Below are positions 1-8,557 of a DNA stretch of 64,000 nt, piece by piece. How positions within the stretch are numbered: the first letter of the stretch is position 1; the number at the start of each line of letters is the position of its first letter. The notes below the pieces were generated by a model. The model had not been told where the DNA came from. It saw only the letters and a program-made list of their open reading frames with translations, and ran no database searches. A program made the position numbers and the translations under genes. Origin of the DNA: CAWCUU01 sp963798855 (GTDB taxonomy: Bacteria; Gemmatimonadota; Gemmatimonadetes; Longimicrobiales; RSA9); the NCBI GenBank assembly GCA_963798855.1, contig CAWCUU010000001.1, forward strand, positions 558,001 through 622,000, given 5' to 3'.

Positions 1-1
1 C

Positions 2-874
2 GGCCTGGTCGCTCCTGTCGTCCTCGGTCCGCCGTCCACCGCGGATCGCCTTGCGGCGCTCGGGATCGCCGGAGAAGCCGTCCAGGTTCTGGATCCGGGC
101 AGCGATCCGCGGCTCCCGGCCTTCGCGGCGGAGCTCGTCACGCTGCGGGCACACCGCGGCCTTTCCGCCGAGGCCGCCGACTCGCTCGCCCGCGATCCGC
201 TGCTGTTCGGCGCTCTGCTCGTCCGCACGGGGGATGCCGACGGCTCGGTCGCAGGAGCGACACGCACGACCGCGGACGTCCTGCGCGCCGCGATCTGGTG
301 CATCGGACCCGCGCCGGGGATCCGGACCGTCTCCTCCGCGTTCTACATGGTCGTGCGGGACTTCCGCGGCCGAGGCGATGAGGTGCTGACCTTCACGGAT
401 GCCGGGGTGGTCCCGGACCCGGACGCCCTGGAGCTGGCGGACATCGCGGTCGCCGCCGCGGACGCCCGGCGGGCGATCGTCGGGGATGAGCCTCGCGTCG
501 CGTTTCTCTCCTACGCCACGCGCGGCAGCGCCGCCGGGCCGGGCGTGGAGAAGGTGCGCGAGGCCACCGCGCTCTTCCGCGAGCGTCGCCCCGAGATCGC
601 GGCGGATGGCGAGCTGCAGGCGGACGCCGCGCTGATTGCGGCGGTCGCGGCGCGCAAGGCGCCGGACTCGCCGCTGGCCGGTCTGGCCAACGTCCTCGTC
701 TTCCCGGACCTGGACGCCGGGAACATCGCCTACAAGCTCGTCCAGCGCCTCGCGCACGCGGCGGCGTTCGGCCCGATCGTGCAGGGGCTGACGCGGCCCT
801 GCAACGACCTTTCGCGGGGCGCGAGCAGCGATGACATTGTCAACGTCGCGTGCATCACCGCGTTGCAGGCGTAG
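2..874 (+). CDS. pta: Phosphate acetyltransferase, 5'-truncated by the window edge
   Basis: Catalyses acetyl-CoA + phosphate = acetyl phosphate + CoA in the cytoplasm, the first half of the Pta-Ack route. 290 residues are visible against about 330 for the short Pta form, so about 40 N-terminal residues lie outside. The family C-terminus is clear: FPDLDAGNIAYKLVQRL followed by GPIVQGLTRPCNDLSRG and a final ACITALQA. The frame is open from base 2, so the first Met inside it (347) is not the start. The stop is followed by a 131-bp gap before a STAS gene. Acetate kinase is not in the window. Rex lies about 5.7 kb downstream and often controls such fermentation genes elsewhere, but no Rex site is seen here. 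Confidence 0.95.
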   Translation, partial: GLVAPVVLGPPSTADRLAALGIAGEAVQVLDPGSDPRLPAFAAELVTLRAHRGLSAEAADSLARDPLLFGALLVRTGDADGSVAGATRTTADVLRAAIWCIGPAPGIRTVSSAFYMVVRDFRGRGDEVLTFTDAGVVPDPDALELADIAVAAADARRAIVGDEPRVAFLSYATRGSAAGPGVEKVREATALFRERRPEIAADGELQADAALIAAVAARKAPDSPLAGLANVLVFPDLDAGNIAYKLVQRLAHAAAFGPIVQGLTRPCNDLSRGASSDDIVNVACITALQA

Positions 875-1005
875 ACGCCAGCAGCCGATGAGGGGGAGCG
901 GGTCGCGCCGCCTTGCTCTCCGGCGCGGCGGAGCGGGGCACCGAACTTGCGCACTGGCGAGCGCGTCCAAACGTGGGAAGGGGAAGCCTCCGAGGAGGGG
1001 ATCGT

Positions 1006-1338
1006 ATGGCGTTTGACGTGAGCAAGCAGGGCGATGTGACGGTGATCGACGTGGAGGGTCAGCTCATCGTCGGCAATCGCCAGGAGCTGAAGCAGAAGGT
1101 GCTGGACGAGCTGGAGTCGGGGGCGCGCAAGTTCCTGATCGATTTCTCCGACACCGGCTATATCGATTCCTCCGGCCTCGGAGTGCTGGTCAGCCTCTCG
1201 AAGAAGATCCGCGAGCAGGGCGGCGAGCTGCGGCTCGCGAACCTGAACGAGGACCTGAGAACGCTGTTCGAGCTGACGAAGCTGGACACGCTCTTCCACA
1301 TCGCGAACAGCCGCGACGAAGCGCTCCAGTCGTTCTGA
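1006..1338 (+). CDS. STAS-domain anti-anti-sigma factor (SpoIIAA/RsbV type)
   Basis: 110 residues forming one STAS domain. Family role: the unphosphorylated form binds the anti-sigma kinase and releases a sigma factor; phosphorylation of a Ser in the DSSGLGVL loop (Ser56 here, with Asp54 before it) switches it off. The ATG at 1006 is preceded by GAGGAGGGG (992-1000), whereas an upstream in-frame start would add a basic 31-residue tail unlike the family. The kinase and phosphatase partners follow immediately on the same strand, so this is the first gene of a complete partner-switching unit. No sigma factor is encoded nearby. Confidence 0.93.
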   Translation: MAFDVSKQGDVTVIDVEGQLIVGNRQELKQKVLDELESGARKFLIDFSDTGYIDSSGLGVLVSLSKKIREQGGELRLANLNEDLRTLFELTKLDTLFHIANSRDEALQSF

Positions 1339-1380
1339 GCCGGGGCGCGGAGGCGGTGCGGCCTTCGCTGCGGAACGGCC

Positions 1381-1815
1381 ATGCAGACCAGGCACCTCCT
1401 GGATGTCGACAACGATCTGCAGGACGTCGAGCGCGTCGTCGACTTCCTCGTGGCGCGCTGTCGTGAAGCCGGCTTCGATGAGACCCGGCTGCGACTGAAT
1501 TTCCGCGTCGGCGTCACCGAAGCCCTGGTGAACGCGATCCTCTACGGCAACGACCGCGATCCCGACAAGCGGGTGCGAGTCGAGGCCCGTCTGTCCGCGA
1601 GGCGCGCGACCGTGAAGGTGACCGACGAGGGCCGCGGCTTCGATCCGCAGGCCCTTCCTGACCCGACGCTCCCCGGAAACCGCCTGCGCCCCGGTGGGCG
1701 CGGTATCTTCCTGATCCGCCAGCTCATGGACGAGGTCGAGTTCAACGAGCAGGGCAACTCCATCACAATGGTGCTCCATTCGGCTCCGATCGACATGCGG
1801 GAGGCGCAGGGATGA
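1381..1815 (+). CDS. Anti-sigma factor serine kinase (RsbW/SpoIIAB-like, HATPase_c_2)
   Basis: 144-residue GHKL ATPase. The N-box VTEALVNAILYGN has Glu47 and Asn51; the G1 box TDEGRGFDP has Asp82; a glycine-rich lid GGRGIFLIRQLMDEV lies near residues 106-118. These match serine kinases that phosphorylate STAS antagonists and sequester sigma factors. The upstream STAS gene ends 42 bp before it. The stop overlaps the start of the downstream PP2C phosphatase by 4 bp (ATGA), which indicates translational coupling. The target sigma factor cannot be named from this window. Confidence 0.92.
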   Translation: MQTRHLLDVDNDLQDVERVVDFLVARCREAGFDETRLRLNFRVGVTEALVNAILYGNDRDPDKRVRVEARLSARRATVKVTDEGRGFDPQALPDPTLPGNRLRPGGRGIFLIRQLMDEVEFNEQGNSITMVLHSAPIDMREAQG

Positions 1816-3389
1816 GCGGCGCCGGCGCGACGGCGCCGCTGCCGCAGGCGGTGATCTCGCTGCTCGCGGAGTTCGGCCGTGACGCCGGTGTCGGAGTCCG
1901 ACTCTGGGCGCGTCGCAACGGCGGCTGGGTCGCGCTCTACCCGGCGCGGCTGGACGGCGTCAGCGGTCCCGCGGCGAACGGAGCCCGCCTGCCGCTCTGC
2001 GCAGGGTCGGCGGAGGCGATGGAGCTGGAGGTGGTCGGGGGTCCCGTCGCCGACCTGTCGCTGGCCTTTCTCGCACGCGCCGTGGATCAGATCCTCTCGT
2101 ACGAGCGGGAGGCGGAGCTGGCCGCGCGGGAGCTGACGGAGCGGTACGAGGAGATCAACCTGCTGTACTCGATCAGCGAGACGCTCGGGTCGGTGGTGTC
2201 GCTGGAGGTCGCGTCGGGGCGGATCCTGTCGGAAGTCGCCGACCTGCTCGGCGCCCGCCGGGCGGTGCTCTGGGTGTACGAGCCGCGACGCGGCGAGCTG
2301 CGCCTGGCCGCGGCGGTCGGGGACGACGGCATGAGCGGTCCCATCGCCGTCGACGATCCCGCCTCCGTCACGGCCCGCGTGTTCCGCGACCGCCAGCCGA
2401 TCAACCTGGAGCAGGGTGTGGCGCTGCCCCGCGGTGCGCTGCACGAGCCACGGCCGGGCGAGCGCGAGGCGTTCCTCTCGGTGCCGATCCAGTTCACGCC
2501 GCCCGACGGCGCGAGCCGGACCGTCGGCGTGATCACGCTGATCGGTCGGCGCACGAACGTGCGCTTCAGCGCCGGAGATGCGCGCCTGCTCGCCGCGATC
2601 GCGAGCCAGATCGGCGCGGCGCTGGAAACCCATCGGCTCATGGAAGAGAACGTGCGCCACGAGCGGTTTCTACGCGAGATGGAGCTGGCGCACGACCTCC
2701 AGATGAAGCTGCTGCCGGACATCTCGCGCCTCGCCGGTCGCGCGGATGTGGCCGCGCGCTGTGCGCCCGCGGAATCGGTCGCCGGCGACTTCTTCCATTT
2801 TTTCCCGCTGTCGGGGAACCGGCTCGGGGTGATGATCGGTGACGTCTCGGGACACGGCTTCTCGGCCGCGATGATCATGGCATTGACGCTGAGCGCCGTG
2901 GCGATCTACGCGCAGGAGGCTGGCCCCCCGGCGGAAGCGCTGCGACGCGTGCACGAGGCGCTCATCGGCGAGCTGGAGAGCACGGAGATGTACATGACGC
3001 TGTTCTATGGCGTGATCGATCCGGACGCCGGGCGGCTGCGCTACGCGAACGCGGGCCACCCGCATGCGTTCCGCATCCCGGCGGAGGGCGCTGCGGATCG
3101 CCTCGCGGCGACGAGTCCGCCGCTCGGCGTGATCCAGCTCCCCGAGTACCGCGAAGCCGAGACGGTGTGGCGCTCCGGCTCGGACCTGCTCTGCCTGTTC
3201 ACGGATGGGCTCTCGGATGCGCTCACGGCGTCGGGCGGCGTGACGGGGGAGGTGGCGCTGCTGGACCGGGTGCTCGAGATGCGGCGCGAGACGCCTCAGC
3301 GGATCCTCGACCGGCTGTTCCGCGATGCGGTCGCCGCGGGGCACCAGAACCCTGCCGACGACCGGACCGCGGTGCTGCTGCGCACGTGA
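1812..3389 (+). CDS. GAF-SpoIIE PP2C-type serine phosphatase
   Basis: 525 residues. The N-terminal ~110 residues are poorly defined and end in a helical stretch (100-120). A GAF sensor domain spans about 120-275, a helical linker 275-300 follows (LAHDLQMKLLP, typical of the SpoIIE/RsbU family), and the PP2C domain covers about 305-525. Metal-binding acids are present: Asp326 in SVAGDFF, Asp344 in GDVSGHG, and late LFTDGLSDA and DDRTAVLL motifs. The expected substrate is the phosphorylated STAS protein encoded two genes upstream, so this is the signal input of the switch. No transmembrane segment is seen, so the signal is probably a cytoplasmic ligand of the GAF domain. The stop overlaps rsmA by GTGA. 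Confidence 0.93.
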   Translation: MSGAGATAPLPQAVISLLAEFGRDAGVGVRLWARRNGGWVALYPARLDGVSGPAANGARLPLCAGSAEAMELEVVGGPVADLSLAFLARAVDQILSYEREAELAARELTERYEEINLLYSISETLGSVVSLEVASGRILSEVADLLGARRAVLWVYEPRRGELRLAAAVGDDGMSGPIAVDDPASVTARVFRDRQPINLEQGVALPRGALHEPRPGEREAFLSVPIQFTPPDGASRTVGVITLIGRRTNVRFSAGDARLLAAIASQIGAALETHRLMEENVRHERFLREMELAHDLQMKLLPDISRLAGRADVAARCAPAESVAGDFFHFFPLSGNRLGVMIGDVSGHGFSAAMIMALTLSAVAIYAQEAGPPAEALRRVHEALIGELESTEMYMTLFYGVIDPDAGRLRYANAGHPHAFRIPAEGAADRLAATSPPLGVIQLPEYREAETVWRSGSDLLCLFTDGLSDALTASGGVTGEVALLDRVLEMRRETPQRILDRLFRDAVAAGHQNPADDRTAVLLRT

Positions 3390-4237
3390 GCAACGTGCGC
3401 GCGCGGCGCTCGCTGGGACAGAACTTTCTTGTCGATCCCAACCTGCAGCGCAAGATTGTCGCGGCCCTCGAGCCGGATCCGAACGATGAGGTGGTCGAGA
3501 TCGGTCCCGGGACCGGGGCGCTCACCCGACACCTCGTCGGTGCGGTTCGTCGTCTCACGCTGATCGAGCTGGACGAGCGCTGCGTTCAGGCGCTGCGCGC
3601 CGATCTCGGAGACCGCCCCGACGTCCGCGTCCTCCATGCCGACGCGCTGGACGTGGACCTGGAGCAGGAAGTCGGTGACATCGCCGCCCTGAAGGTGATC
3701 GGCAACATCCCGTACAACATCACGAGCCCGCTGCTCGGCTGGCTGCTCGAGCGGGAGCGCAGGCCGGCGCTGATCGTGATGATGGTGCAGCGGGAGGTGG
3801 CCGACCGGATCGCTGCGGAGCCCGGCACGCGGGCGTACGGCGCGCTGAGCGTCGGTGTACGCGCTGTCGCCGACGTGGAACGACTGTTCACGGTCGGGCG
3901 CAGCGCGTTCCGCCCGGTTCCGGACGTGGATTCCACGGTGCTGCGCATCGTTCCCCACGTGCCGCCGCACCTGACGCCGGCCGAGGAGCGGGCGCTGCGC
4001 ACTCTCACCCGGACGGCGTTCTCGATGCGTCGAAAGCAGCTCCAGAAGATCCTGCGCAGCGCCGGCGAGTACCGGCTCGGCGCCGACCGGCTGGCCGAGG
4101 TGTCGAGCGAGAGCGGCATTGACCTGCGGCGCCGGCCGGAGACGCTGACTCCGGAGGAGCTGACCGGACTGGCCCGAGCGATTTCCGGGACGGAGGCCGG
4201 CCGTCCCCGCGACGACCGCGCGGGAGGTCGGGGGTGA
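3386..4237 (+). CDS. rsmA: 16S rRNA (adenine1518-N6/adenine1519-N6)-dimethyltransferase
   Basis: 283 residues, normal for RsmA/KsgA. It dimethylates two adjacent adenines in helix 45 of 16S rRNA during 30S maturation. Diagnostic motifs: SLGQNFL (9-15), SAM-binding VEIGPGTGALT (37-47) and catalytic NIPYNI (107-112), plus the C-terminal FSMRRKQLQKIL helix. GTG at 3386 is chosen because it overlaps the preceding stop as GTGA and gives the canonical N-terminus VSNVRARRSLGQNF. An earlier in-frame start would read into the phosphatase gene. The stop again overlaps the next gene by GTGA. Confidence 0.97.
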   Translation: MSNVRARRSLGQNFLVDPNLQRKIVAALEPDPNDEVVEIGPGTGALTRHLVGAVRRLTLIELDERCVQALRADLGDRPDVRVLHADALDVDLEQEVGDIAALKVIGNIPYNITSPLLGWLLERERRPALIVMMVQREVADRIAAEPGTRAYGALSVGVRAVADVERLFTVGRSAFRPVPDVDSTVLRIVPHVPPHLTPAEERALRTLTRTAFSMRRKQLQKILRSAGEYRLGADRLAEVSSESGIDLRRRPETLTPEELTGLARAISGTEAGRPRDDRAGGRG

Positions 4238-5589
4238 GCGCCGGGGCGACGCCGCGCCGCTGGCTCGCGGCGTTGGGCTTGCACCGTCGCGAGCTGCGCG
4301 CGTGGGCCATGTACGACTGGGCGAACTCCGCGTTCGCGACGACCGTGCTCGCGTCGATTCTGCCGATCTACTACGTGACCACGGCCGCGTCCGGCTTCGC
4401 CCCCAACGAGGCGAGCGCTCGGTGGGCGTACACCTCCGCCATCGGGATGCTGCTCATCACGATCGCGTCGCCCGTGCTCGGCGCGATGGCGGACTTCCTC
4501 GGCGCGAAGAAGCGCTTCCTTGCGGTGTTCGCCTTCACGGGCGCGCTCGCGACGAGCCTGCTCTGTCTCGTCGGCACCGGCGACTGGGTACTCGCTTCGC
4601 TGCTGTTCACGGTCGGTAATTTCGGCTTCACGGGCTCGATCGTCTTCTACGACTCGCTGCTTCCGCACATCGCCTCCGAGGACGAGCTGGACCGCGTCTC
4701 CTCGGGAGGGTGGGCCGTCGGTTACATCGGCGGCGGGCTGCTGCTGCTCGCGAACGCGGTCATGATCACGCGACCCGGCCTCTTCGGCCTCGCCGATCAG
4801 GCCGCGGCGGCGCGCGTCTCCTTCGTCACGGTCGGCATCTGGTGGGCGGTCTTCACGCTGCCCTTGCTGCGCATCGTGCCGGAGCCGCCTCGGGAGCTGG
4901 AGCTCGGCGAATCCGCTGCGGGCGGGGCCGTGCGCGCCGGCTTCGCGCGCCTACGCGAGACCTTGGGCGAGATCCGGCAGTACCCGGACCTGTTTCGATT
5001 CCTGCTCGCCTTCTGGCTCTACAGCGATGGCCTCGGAACCATCATCCGCATGGCCGCGGCGTACGGTACCGAGATCGGGATCGGTGCCTCAGCGCTCATC
5101 GGCGCCCTGCTCGTCGTACAGTTCGTCGGCGTTCCCTTCACGTTCCTGTTCGGCATCATGGCCGGCCGGATCGGCACCCGCAATGCGATCTACCTCGCGC
5201 TGCTCGTCTACACCTGCATCTCCATCGGCGGCTACTTCGTGACCACCGCCTGGCACTTCTGGGTGCTCGCCGCCGCGGTCGGGACGGTGCAGGGCGGCGC
5301 CCAGGCGCTGAGCCGATCGCTCTACTCCACGCTGATCCCGCGCGCCAAGTCTTCCGAGTTCTTCGGCTTCTTCGGAATCTTCGAGAAGTTCTCCGGCATC
5401 GCCGGCCCTCTCGTCTTCGGCCTCGTCGCTCAGATCACCGGCACCGGGCGCCTCGGCATCGTCGCGATCGTGCTCTTCTTCATCGGCGGCATGCTGCTCC
5501 TCTCACGCGTCGACGTCGAGCGTGGACGCCTCGCCGCGCGCCGCGAGGATGCCACGCTGCACGCCGCCACGCCCGTTCCGGAGGCGTGA
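4234..5589 (+). CDS. MFS transporter, UMF1/Atg22-like
   Basis: 451 residues with about 12 predicted membrane segments. The N-terminus ELRAWAMYDWANSAFATTV is characteristic of the UMF1 family of the major facilitator superfamily (bacterial relatives of the vacuolar effluxer Atg22). Internal features include SGGWAVGYIGGGLLL and a second-half GALLVVQFVGVPFTFLFG segment. The substrate is unknown; fungal homologues export amino acids from vacuoles, which does not fix the bacterial role. GTG start at 4234 overlaps the rsmA stop. The following kinase-like gene starts 5 bp after the stop, consistent with one transcript. Confidence 0.88.
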   Translation: MSAGATPRRWLAALGLHRRELRAWAMYDWANSAFATTVLASILPIYYVTTAASGFAPNEASARWAYTSAIGMLLITIASPVLGAMADFLGAKKRFLAVFAFTGALATSLLCLVGTGDWVLASLLFTVGNFGFTGSIVFYDSLLPHIASEDELDRVSSGGWAVGYIGGGLLLLANAVMITRPGLFGLADQAAAARVSFVTVGIWWAVFTLPLLRIVPEPPRELELGESAAGGAVRAGFARLRETLGEIRQYPDLFRFLLAFWLYSDGLGTIIRMAAAYGTEIGIGASALIGALLVVQFVGVPFTFLFGIMAGRIGTRNAIYLALLVYTCISIGGYFVTTAWHFWVLAAAVGTVQGGAQALSRSLYSTLIPRAKSSEFFGFFGIFEKFSGIAGPLVFGLVAQITGTGRLGIVAIVLFFIGGMLLLSRVDVERGRLAARREDATLHAATPVPEA

Positions 5590-5593
5590 ACGG

Positions 5594-6430
5594 ATGGGGC
5601 CCTGGATCACATTGATCATCGTCCTTCTGCCCCTCGCGTTGATCGGCATCGTCGCGGTCTACCGCACCCGCCGCGCGTTCCTACGCGCCGACTCGACACC
5701 CGCGGCGGCGACGACGCGGGACCATGCCCCCAGCGCTGACGCCGAGCGCGAGTTCGTCAATGCCGTCGCCCACGATCTGCGCAGCCCGCTCGCCGCGATC
5801 CTCGGCTACCAGGAGCTCCTCGGCGACGGGATCTACGGCCGCCTCGAGGCCGACGTGCTCGAGCCGGTGCGACGCATCGGCAGCTCGGCGCTGCAGGTCG
5901 AGCAGGTCCTCTCCGGGCTCACCGAGTTCGTGCGACCGCTCGGACTGGCGCCCGACCTCCGGATCGACGCGGTCAACCCCGCTCGTCTGATACCGGAGTG
6001 CATCGAGCGCATGGCCGAGCTCGCCGCCGAGCGGGGGGTGCAGCTGCGAGCGGATGGGACGGCGGGTCTGCCGGAGCTGCGAACGGACCCCGACCGCTTC
6101 CGCACGGCGCTGGACATCGCGCTCGCCGCATCCATCCGCAGCTCGCCTTCCAACTCGCTCGTCATCGCCGCCGCCGCCGAGGACGCGGCGCTCCACATCG
6201 ACATCCGTGGGACCGGCTTCGGCGCCGACACGTTCGTGCCGAACCGGATCCAGGACTTCGGCGAGCGCGCCCGCGCCACCGGCCGCGATCCCTCCCTTCC
6301 TCTCGGAATTCTGCGCGCCATGCTCGTCCGCATCGGAGGGCAGGTCGAGCTGCTGCCGCCGGAACAGGGCCCGGAGCCCACACGCACGCTCGGACTGCGC
6401 ATTCCGTCCCTCGCGACGGCGACGGAGTGA
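5594..6430 (+). CDS. Membrane-anchored histidine-kinase-like protein with degenerate ATPase domain
   Basis: 278 residues. One N-terminal membrane helix (about 4-22) is followed by a short linker and a clear HisKA dimerisation helix with the phosphoacceptor motif VNAVAHDLRSPLAAILGYQELL. The second half keeps the outline of a HATPase_c domain but its nucleotide-binding boxes are poor: the N-box reads FRTALDIALAASI with no Asn, the G1 box is IRGTGFGAD instead of DxGxGI, and the G2 box is PLGILRAM. It may bind no ATP, or may act as a scaffold or phosphatase. No response regulator is adjacent. ATG 5594 follows the MFS stop closely; a longer in-frame start would lie inside that gene. Confidence 0.75.
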   Translation: MGPWITLIIVLLPLALIGIVAVYRTRRAFLRADSTPAAATTRDHAPSADAEREFVNAVAHDLRSPLAAILGYQELLGDGIYGRLEADVLEPVRRIGSSALQVEQVLSGLTEFVRPLGLAPDLRIDAVNPARLIPECIERMAELAAERGVQLRADGTAGLPELRTDPDRFRTALDIALAASIRSSPSNSLVIAAAAEDAALHIDIRGTGFGADTFVPNRIQDFGERARATGRDPSLPLGILRAMLVRIGGQVELLPPEQGPEPTRTLGLRIPSLATATE

Positions 6431-6518
6431 CCCGGGAATCCACGGCGACGCCGGCATCCTGACGACCGACGCGACGCGCGCGGCGAAACTCGGAGCCGAG
6501 CCCCGGCTCCGATCCGCG

Positions 6519-6547
6519 TTGACGCCGGAAACGGCGCCGGGTAGGTT
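6519..6547 (+). promoter_or_regulatory. Candidate sigma70-type promoter of rex
   Basis: TTGACG (6519-6524), a 17-bp spacer, then TAGGTT (6542-6547). The start point would fall near 6553-6555, inside the Rex operator at 6550-6567, so bound Rex would block initiation directly. Spacing and -35 match are good; the -10 is moderate. Confidence 0.6.
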
Positions 6548-6549
6548 GG

Positions 6550-6567
6550 TTGTGAATGGTTTCACAA
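6550..6567 (+). promoter_or_regulatory. Rex operator (ROP) upstream of rex
   Basis: TTGTGAATGGTTTCACAA: two perfect 7-bp arms TTGTGAA / TTCACAA around TGGT, matching the known Rex consensus TTGTGAAW4TTCACAA except for GC in the centre. It lies 24 bp before the rex ATG and just downstream of the candidate -10, which predicts negative autoregulation relieved by a high NADH/NAD+ ratio. Confidence 0.92.
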
Positions 6568-6591
6568 TGACGTTCGCGGGGACGGCGAGGC

Positions 6592-7251
6592 ATGAAGAGG
6601 GTCTCGGCATCGACAGTGGAGCGGCTTTCGCTTTATCTTCGGCTTTTGGGCGAGCTGCACCGCGACGGGGTGGCGACGGTCTCGAGTCGCGAGCTGGCAC
6701 GGCGAGGCGGGACAACGGCGGCGCAGGTGCGGAAGGATCTGTCGGTCTTCGGCACGTTCGGTAAGCGGGGGCTGGGCTATTCGGTTCCGGAGCTGGCGGG
6801 GCGGTTGCGCTCGATCCTGGGGCTGGAGCGGCCGTGGCGGGTGGCGGTCGTGGGCGCGGGGCGTATCGGCTCGGCGCTTCTCGGCTACGAGGACTTCCGT
6901 CGGCGCGGCTTTCACGTGACGGCGGTCTTCGACGATGATCCCGAGAAGATCGGCCGGTCCAGCGAAGGGATCGTCGTGGCGCCGGTGTCGGCGCTGGAGC
7001 GTATCCTGAAGGAGCGACGGATCGACATCGTGATCATCGCGGTGCCGGCGAGCGCGGCGCAGGGCGTGGTGGACCGGGTGGTGGCGGTGGGGATCCGTGC
7101 GATCCTGAACTTCGCGCCGACGAAGCTGGATGTTCCGGGCGGCACGGCGCTCAAGAACGTGAACATGTCGGTGGAGATGGAGGGCCTTTCGTTCGCGCTG
7201 GCGAACAACGGCGGCAACGGCGGGAAGGGAATCGAAGTCGAGTCGGAGTGA
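6592..7251 (+). CDS. rex: Redox-sensing transcriptional repressor Rex
   Basis: 219 residues, standard Rex length. Residues 1-80 are the winged helix with the signature QVRKDLSVFGTFGKRGLGY. Residues 82 onward form the NADH-binding Rossmann fold with VAVVGAGRIGSALLGY and the downstream IIAVPASAAQGVVDRVVAVG segment. In the family, Rex represses fermentation and respiratory genes until NADH rises. The ATG at 6592 follows a perfect Rex operator and a plausible promoter, so autoregulation is expected. The downstream arginine deiminase starts 13 bp after the stop and probably shares this transcript, placing it under redox control. Confidence 0.97.
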   Translation: MKRVSASTVERLSLYLRLLGELHRDGVATVSSRELARRGGTTAAQVRKDLSVFGTFGKRGLGYSVPELAGRLRSILGLERPWRVAVVGAGRIGSALLGYEDFRRRGFHVTAVFDDDPEKIGRSSEGIVVAPVSALERILKERRIDIVIIAVPASAAQGVVDRVVAVGIRAILNFAPTKLDVPGGTALKNVNMSVEMEGLSFALANNGGNGGKGIEVESE

Positions 7252-7264
7252 TTCGGGGGTCGGC

Positions 7265-8557
7265 ATGGACGGCAGTCGGTCGGTGGGTGGTCGGGCGGAT
7301 GCGGCGGCGATGGTGGAATCGGGGGGATCGCGCGTCGGTGTGACGTCGGAGATCGGCGCCCTGCGGGCGGTGGTGTGTCATACGCCGGGGCAGGAGCTGC
7401 TGGCGGTGACGCCGGTGACGCGGGAGGAGTTCCTCTACGACGACATCATCGACCTGGAGCAGGCGGCGCGGGAGCACCATCGCTTCAAGGCGATCCTGTC
7501 GAGGTTCTGTGCCGTCCACGAGGTCCAGGACCTGCTCGAGGAGATGGTGGACGTCCCCGAGGTGCGGTCCTTTCTGATCGAGCGGGTGATGGACGTGGCC
7601 CGGTCCGAGCCGCTGACGAAGCAGCTGCTGGAGATCCCGGCGTCCGACCTGGTCTCGATGTTCATCGAGGGAAAGCCCGTGGATCCGGGACCGCTGCAGC
7701 GGATGCTGAACCTGGAGAGCTACGACCTTCCGCCGCTGCCGAACCTGTTCTTCACGCGCGACGCCGCCATGGTGGTCGGCGACGGCGTGATCATCGGCTC
7801 TATGCGCTACGGCGTGCGGTGGACGGAGGAGATCCTGATGAAGGCCCTCTTCACCTACCACCCCGCGATGCAGAACGCCGGGCTCATCTACGACGGCAGC
7901 GAGGAGCGGCGCTCCGGCTACACGCTGGAGGGTGGCGACGTGCACGTACTGCGACCGGACCTCGTCGTGATCGGGCTGTCGCAGCGCTCGAGCCCCGCCG
8001 GCTTCGACATCCTCGCCGACCAGCTCCAGAAGCGCGGCGTGCGCGACATCATCGTGGTCGTGCTCCCTACGGACCGCGCCATGATCCACCTCGACATGAT
8101 CTTCACCATGGTGGATCGCGACCGCTGCGTCGTGTTTCCGCCGATGTTCGTCGGCCCCGACCGGTGCGCGATCATGCACTATCGCGCCGGCAAGCACATG
8201 CGCGAGATGCCGAACCTCTTCGCCGCACTGCGTGAGATGGACCTGCCGCTGGAGCCTGTGTTCTGCGGCGGCGACCGGCGCGTCTTCCAGGAGCGGGAGC
8301 AGTGGTCGAGCGGCTGCAACTTCGTCTGCGTGCGACCCGGCGTGATCCTGGGCTATTCACGCAACGAGCACACCTACCGCGAGCTCGAGCGCGAGGCCGG
8401 CTATCGCATCGTCGACGCGCTCGACTTCCTGACCGGCGACGACACGGTGGAAGAGGGCGAGAAAGCCGCGATCATCTTCGACGGCGCCGAGCTCGTTCGC
8501 GGTGGCGGTGGCTCGCGCTGCATGACACTTCCGCTACGGCGCGACGAGATCTGGTGA
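7265..8557 (+). CDS. arcA: Arginine deiminase
   Basis: 430 residues. It hydrolyses L-arginine to citrulline and ammonia through a covalent Cys intermediate. The family's active-site set is all present: Asp166 in NLFFTRDAAM, Glu222 and Asp225 in LEGGDV, His275 and Asp277 in HLDMIF, and Cys419 in GGGGSRCMTLPLRR. The alpha-helical insertion typical of true ArcA (about residues 65-150) is present, which separates it from peptidyl-arginine and agmatine deiminases. Carbamate kinase, ornithine carbamoyltransferase and the antiporter are not in the window. Position directly behind rex suggests co-transcription and use in low-oxygen energy metabolism. The stop overlaps the next gene by GTGA. Confidence 0.92.
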   Translation: MDGSRSVGGRADAAAMVESGGSRVGVTSEIGALRAVVCHTPGQELLAVTPVTREEFLYDDIIDLEQAAREHHRFKAILSRFCAVHEVQDLLEEMVDVPEVRSFLIERVMDVARSEPLTKQLLEIPASDLVSMFIEGKPVDPGPLQRMLNLESYDLPPLPNLFFTRDAAMVVGDGVIIGSMRYGVRWTEEILMKALFTYHPAMQNAGLIYDGSEERRSGYTLEGGDVHVLRPDLVVIGLSQRSSPAGFDILADQLQKRGVRDIIVVVLPTDRAMIHLDMIFTMVDRDRCVVFPPMFVGPDRCAIMHYRAGKHMREMPNLFAALREMDLPLEPVFCGGDRRVFQEREQWSSGCNFVCVRPGVILGYSRNEHTYRELEREAGYRIVDALDFLTGDDTVEEGEKAAIIFDGAELVRGGGGSRCMTLPLRRDEIW

